Part shown: positions 5,748 to 8,470 of the stretch, one piece after another | Numbering within the stretch: position 1 is the first letter of the stretch | Layout: each line of letters starts with the position of its first letter | Assembly (NCBI GenBank): GCA_902765035.1 | Contig: CACWYF010000043.1 | Span: forward strand, 1-8,470 | DNA: 8,470 nt | From: an uncultured Eubacteriales bacterium | GTDB taxonomy: Bacteria; Bacillota; Clostridia; Peptostreptococcales; Anaerovoracaceae | Direction of reading: 5' to 3' | Notes under the pieces: model-generated | What the model was told of the DNA's origin: nothing | The model's input: the letters and a program-made list of their open reading frames with translations, nothing else | Database searches by the model: none | Translations under genes and position numbers: made by a program

Positions 5748-7489
5748 TGACAGTATCCGTTGCTGCAATGGCAATAATCAGCTTTATAACAGCCGCTCTT
5801 GCTGTTCCGGCTTTCTGGCTGACAATGAGATACAATATGCACATGTTCCAGCTCAACGTCTATATGAACGGCGAGCAGAGGGCATGGATACGCAGGAACT
5901 TTCATCTCCAGTGGATACTCGTATTCGCCATGGTACTCGGCATCATCAGTATGCTGGTCCCGTTTGCAGGGATCAGATGGCTGACATACCTGTTCGTTGC
6001 TCTGTGCTGGCTGACGCTTGCTGTGATCATTCTGGTCTACAGGGTGATGAAGCAGATGAACCAGAAGAAGAAGCTCGTATTCACGCCTAGGGTGAAGAGG
6101 ATGGTGACGACCATCATCGTTCTGTGTGTGCTGTTTCTTGTGCTCTCGGTATTCACAGGGCTTAAGACCGTAGGTCCTGAGGTGGGATCGATCGAAAGAG
6201 CATTCACACAGATCCCGGGAATGCTCACATTCCTGGTCGGATCGCAGCTGTGGATGCAGATGCTTGCGAAGACCATCAATACACCTGTTGAGAAGGGTGT
6301 CAACAATCATTACATAAATGACGCAAAAAGCATCCTCAGGAGCAATCCGGACCTGACCATAATCGGAGTGACCGGAAGCTACGGCAAGACCAGCGTGAAA
6401 TTCTTCCTGCAGACACTGCTGCAGCAGAAGTACAGCGTGCTCGTCACACCTGAGAGCTACAACACTCCTATGGGAGTCGTCATAACGATAAGAAAGTTCA
6501 TGAAGCCGTCGCACCAGATATTCATCTGCGAGATGGGCGCGAGATATGTCGGAGAGATCAAAGAGATATGCGACCTTGTGCATCCGCACCACGGAATGAT
6601 CACCTCGATCGGACCTCAGCACCTCGACACCTTCGGCGGCATCGAAAACGTCAAGAAGACCAAGTTCGAGCTGGCCGATGCTTTGCCTGAAGGAGGAATG
6701 CTCTTCCTGAACGGAGATAACGACTATATTGCGGACTACCTGGAGAAGCGCGGTGGGGACCAGGGCGCTGCAGAAGCCGGATATGCGGGACCGGGCGCTG
6801 AGAGGATCTCAGATACCGCACTTGCGGGTGCGAGGAAGACCGGCGGCTACGGCAATGTCACTTTCTACTACTCGGAAGGCAGCGGGGAAGGCTACACAGC
6901 AAGCGGCATAAAGGTATCCAACCTCGGTACGGAGTTCACGGTCACTGCGCCTGACGGTGAGAAAGAGACTTATCAGATGAAGCTCATAGGAGCTCACAAT
7001 GTCATCAATGTTATGGGAGCGATCGCTGTGGCGAACAGGTTCGGCATAGCACTTAAGGACCTCAGGATACCGGTCAGGAGACTCAGACCTGTGCAGCACA
7101 GGATGGAGATGAAGGAGAACGGCAACGTCACGATCATCGATGATGCGTTCAACTCGAATCCTATCGGATCGAAAGCCGCAGTTGAGACACTCGCTCTGTT
7201 CGACGGAACGAGGATACTCATCACGCCGGGCATGGTAGAGCTCGGAGAGGATGAAGCTGAATACAACAGGAAGTTCGGTACCTATGCAGCGGACTGCTGC
7301 GACTGGATACTGCTCGTTGGTGCAAAGCACACTGAGCCTATCCGTGAGGGCATCCTGAGCAAGGGCTTCCCTGAGAAGAAGTGCCTTGTATTCGACAAGG
7401 TAGAGGATGCGATAGATTACGCATACAAGATCAAAGGGCAGGAGCACAAGTATATCCTGCTTGAGAACGATCTGCCGGATAACTATTAA
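5747..7489 (+). CDS. Membrane-anchored MurF-like Mur ligase
   Basis: MurF-type ligases use ATP to join D-Ala-D-Ala to the UDP-MurNAc-tripeptide. This 580-residue protein has the Mur central and C-terminal domains but an atypical N-terminus. Four hydrophobic helices (about 3-25, 54-73, 76-98, 118-137) replace the soluble UDP-binding domain of canonical MurF, which is about 450 residues. Visible ligase motifs are the P-loop GVTGSYGKTS (207-216), EMGA (262-265), GPQHLDTFG (289-297, His292), probable carbamylated Lys306 in TKFEL, NGDND (322-326), GAHNVINVMGAIAVA (415-429), HRM (451-453) and DDAFNSNP (465-472). Residues about 333-368 are a Gly/Ala-rich insertion. The C-terminus reads ILLENDLPDNY instead of the usual K-G-S-R motif. 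GGAGGTGA (5733-5740) lies 6 nt before the ATG, which overlaps the hydrolase stop. Ddl follows. I read it as a membrane-bound MurF paralogue or variant; whether it is the only MurF in the cell cannot be known here. Confidence 0.88.
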   Translation: MTVSVAAMAIISFITAALAVPAFWLTMRYNMHMFQLNVYMNGEQRAWIRRNFHLQWILVFAMVLGIISMLVPFAGIRWLTYLFVALCWLTLAVIILVYRVMKQMNQKKKLVFTPRVKRMVTTIIVLCVLFLVLSVFTGLKTVGPEVGSIERAFTQIPGMLTFLVGSQLWMQMLAKTINTPVEKGVNNHYINDAKSILRSNPDLTIIGVTGSYGKTSVKFFLQTLLQQKYSVLVTPESYNTPMGVVITIRKFMKPSHQIFICEMGARYVGEIKEICDLVHPHHGMITSIGPQHLDTFGGIENVKKTKFELADALPEGGMLFLNGDNDYIADYLEKRGGDQGAAEAGYAGPGAERISDTALAGARKTGGYGNVTFYYSEGSGEGYTASGIKVSNLGTEFTVTAPDGEKETYQMKLIGAHNVINVMGAIAVANRFGIALKDLRIPVRRLRPVQHRMEMKENGNVTIIDDAFNSNPIGSKAAVETLALFDGTRILITPGMVELGEDEAEYNRKFGTYAADCCDWILLVGAKHTEPIREGILSKGFPEKKCLVFDKVEDAIDYAYKIKGQEHKYILLENDLPDNY

Positions 7490-7493
7490 AAAA

Positions 7494-7568
7494 GTGTGTC
7501 ACAGGGGACGGTCATTTTTGACACACTGCGGAAAATGTGACAAAAAGAACCGTCCCCATTGTCACATT
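7494..7568. repeat. REP/BIME-like inverted pair of hairpin units
   Basis: Two related hairpins stand in opposite orientation. Unit 1 has GTGTGTCA (7494-7501) pairing with TGACACAC (7519-7526). Unit 2 has AATGTGACAA (7534-7543) pairing with TTGTCACATT (7559-7568). The unit 1 loop holds GGGGACGGT (7504-7512) and the unit 2 loop holds its exact complement ACCGTCCCC (7549-7557), so the element can also fold as one long imperfect palindrome. Reverse-complemented, unit 2 matches unit 1 closely, which is an inverted dimer. GGGGACGGTTCTTTTTGTC-type sequences are, as I recall, common dispersed intergenic repeats in Clostridia, resembling REP elements mobilised by Y1 (RAYT) transposases. It starts 4 bp after the Mur ligase stop and ends 2 bp before the ddl ribosome binding site. 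No T-run follows, so it is not an ordinary terminator. Confidence 0.75.
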
Positions 7569-7582
7569 CTGGAGGAACACAG

Positions 7583-8470
7583 ATGAAAACAAGAGTCGCG
7601 ATGATGTTCGGAGGCAAGACTGTTGAGCACGAGGTATCCGTGATCTCAGGCATACAGGCCTGTATGGCCATGGACACGGACAAGTACGAGGTGATCCCGG
7701 TCTACCTGACCAAGGAGAACGATATGTATATCGGCGACGGAATAGGGAATATAGCAAGCTATAAGGATATTCCTGCTCTTCTGGCAAAATCACAGAGGGT
7801 GATCATGCTGAGCGACGGCGGACGCACCGAGCTGGTGCCTTATCCGATGAAGAGATTCGGAGGTCCGAAGCCTGTGGAATTCGACATCGCTTTCCCGGTA
7901 GTTCACGGTACCAATGTCGAGGACGGCGCGCTGCAGGGATATCTCAAGACGATAGGCGTACCGTTCGTAGGACCGGATGTAACGGCTTCGGCTGTCAGCA
8001 TGGACAAGTTCATCACCAAGGCCGTCCTGAAGATGCATGACATACCTGTACTGGACGCTGAAGTGTACACACTGGCGGATTATCAGGACATGGAAAGCCT
8101 TCCGGGCAGGATTGAAGAAGTTTTCGGATATCCGGTTATCGTAAAGCCGGTCAACCTGGGTTCGAGCGTTGGCATCAGCATCGCGAAGACCAGGGCTGAG
8201 CTTGTAAATGCCCTCGATGACGCTTTCAGATATGCCACAAGAGTCCTTGTAGAGCATGCGATCGGTAAGCTGAGAGAGATAAACTGCTCTGTTCTCGGCG
8301 ATGAGAACGAGGCGATAGCTTCTGAATGCGAAGAGCCGCTTCATACCGCAGAGATCCTCAGCTATGAGGACAAGTACGTGAACAGCGGCGGCGGAAAAGG
8401 CGGAAAGTCCGGCGGCAGCAAGGGCGGAAACGGCTCCAAGGGGGCCGGCATGGCCAACCTTGCGAGAAAG
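7583..8470 (+). CDS. ddl: D-alanine--D-alanine ligase, 3' end outside the window
   Basis: Ddl is the cytosolic ATP-grasp enzyme that makes D-Ala-D-Ala for peptidoglycan. The frame is open for 296 codons from ATG 7583 to the window edge, so the C-terminal catalytic part is missing. The ribosome binding site GGAGGA (7571-7576) lies 6 nt upstream. Visible family motifs are GGKTVEHEVS (10-19, Glu15 as in E. coli DdlB), FPVVHGTNVEDGALQGYL (104-121), GVPFVGPDVTAS (125-136), VKPVNLGSSVG (187-197, the DdlB Ser150 region) and YEDKY (261-265). Tyr265 aligns with DdlB Tyr216, the position where Phe is associated with D-lactate-using ligases, so D-Ala-D-Ala is the expected product. Residues 268-289 are an unusual Gly/Lys/Ser-rich stretch in the active-site loop. 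The gene follows the Mur ligase by 93 bp with no terminator between, apart from the REP-like element. Confidence 0.93.
   Translation, partial: MKTRVAMMFGGKTVEHEVSVISGIQACMAMDTDKYEVIPVYLTKENDMYIGDGIGNIASYKDIPALLAKSQRVIMLSDGGRTELVPYPMKRFGGPKPVEFDIAFPVVHGTNVEDGALQGYLKTIGVPFVGPDVTASAVSMDKFITKAVLKMHDIPVLDAEVYTLADYQDMESLPGRIEEVFGYPVIVKPVNLGSSVGISIAKTRAELVNALDDAFRYATRVLVEHAIGKLREINCSVLGDENEAIASECEEPLHTAEILSYEDKYVNSGGGKGGKSGGSKGGNGSKGAGMANLARK

Noticed and set aside
5624..6622. 332-codon minus-strand open frame across the hydrolase/Mur ligase junction
   Set aside because: The translation is His/Asp/Arg-rich with no family motif and is antisense to two well-supported genes. It reflects their codon bias.
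7494..7568. CRISPR or conventional terminator reading of the palindromic gap
   Set aside because: There are only two inverted units without spacers, and no T-run follows either stem.
7790..8344. 184-codon minus-strand open frame inside ddl
   Set aside because: It lies antisense to clear Ddl motifs and has no ribosome binding site or family resemblance that I can see.

Overview
The window looks like chromosomal DNA from a Clostridia-type member of the Bacillota (Firmicutes). Supporting signs are strong AGGAGG-type ribosome binding sites, near-exclusive AGA/AGG arginine codons, SigA-like promoters with 17-bp spacers, a perfect CIRCE (HrcA) operator before clpB, an 11-helix NSS transporter, and a GGGGACGGTT-type intergenic palindrome of a kind I recall from clostridial genomes. 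I cannot name a genus from this sequence.

Layout. Positions 1-97 hold the first 32 codons of a minus-strand membrane protein that resembles the start of the MgtC/SapB family and runs off the left edge. The 98-413 gap is a divergent regulatory region. It has one promoter for the minus-strand gene and one for a neurotransmitter:sodium symporter (NSS) gene at 414-1793. The symporter promoter is overlapped by a 15-bp palindrome and is followed by a long leader closed by a 9-bp stem. The gap 1794-2018 carries a CIRCE operator that is also a terminator-like hairpin, then a good promoter, then clpB (2019-4628), a full-length disaggregase. clpB ends with a strong intrinsic terminator at 4692-4740.

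A new transcription unit starts at the extended -10 promoter 4762-4790. It runs through an alpha/beta hydrolase (4908-5747), a membrane-anchored MurF-like Mur ligase (5747-7489, one-base overlap with the hydrolase) and a D-alanine--D-alanine ligase (from 7583, cut by the right edge). The last two make chemical sense together: Ddl makes D-Ala-D-Ala, and MurF-type ligases attach it to the peptidoglycan precursor. The hydrolase substrate is unknown. The 93-bp gap between the ligases is nearly filled by an inverted pair of REP-like hairpin units.

The observations most worth a second look are the NSS leader, the self-paired CIRCE/terminator, the hydrolase/membrane-MurF/Ddl operon with its unusual MurF architecture, the REP-like inverted dimer, and a Gly/Lys/Ser-rich expansion in the Ddl active-site loop. 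Most genes here are otherwise ordinary; I see no clear new defence or mobile system.
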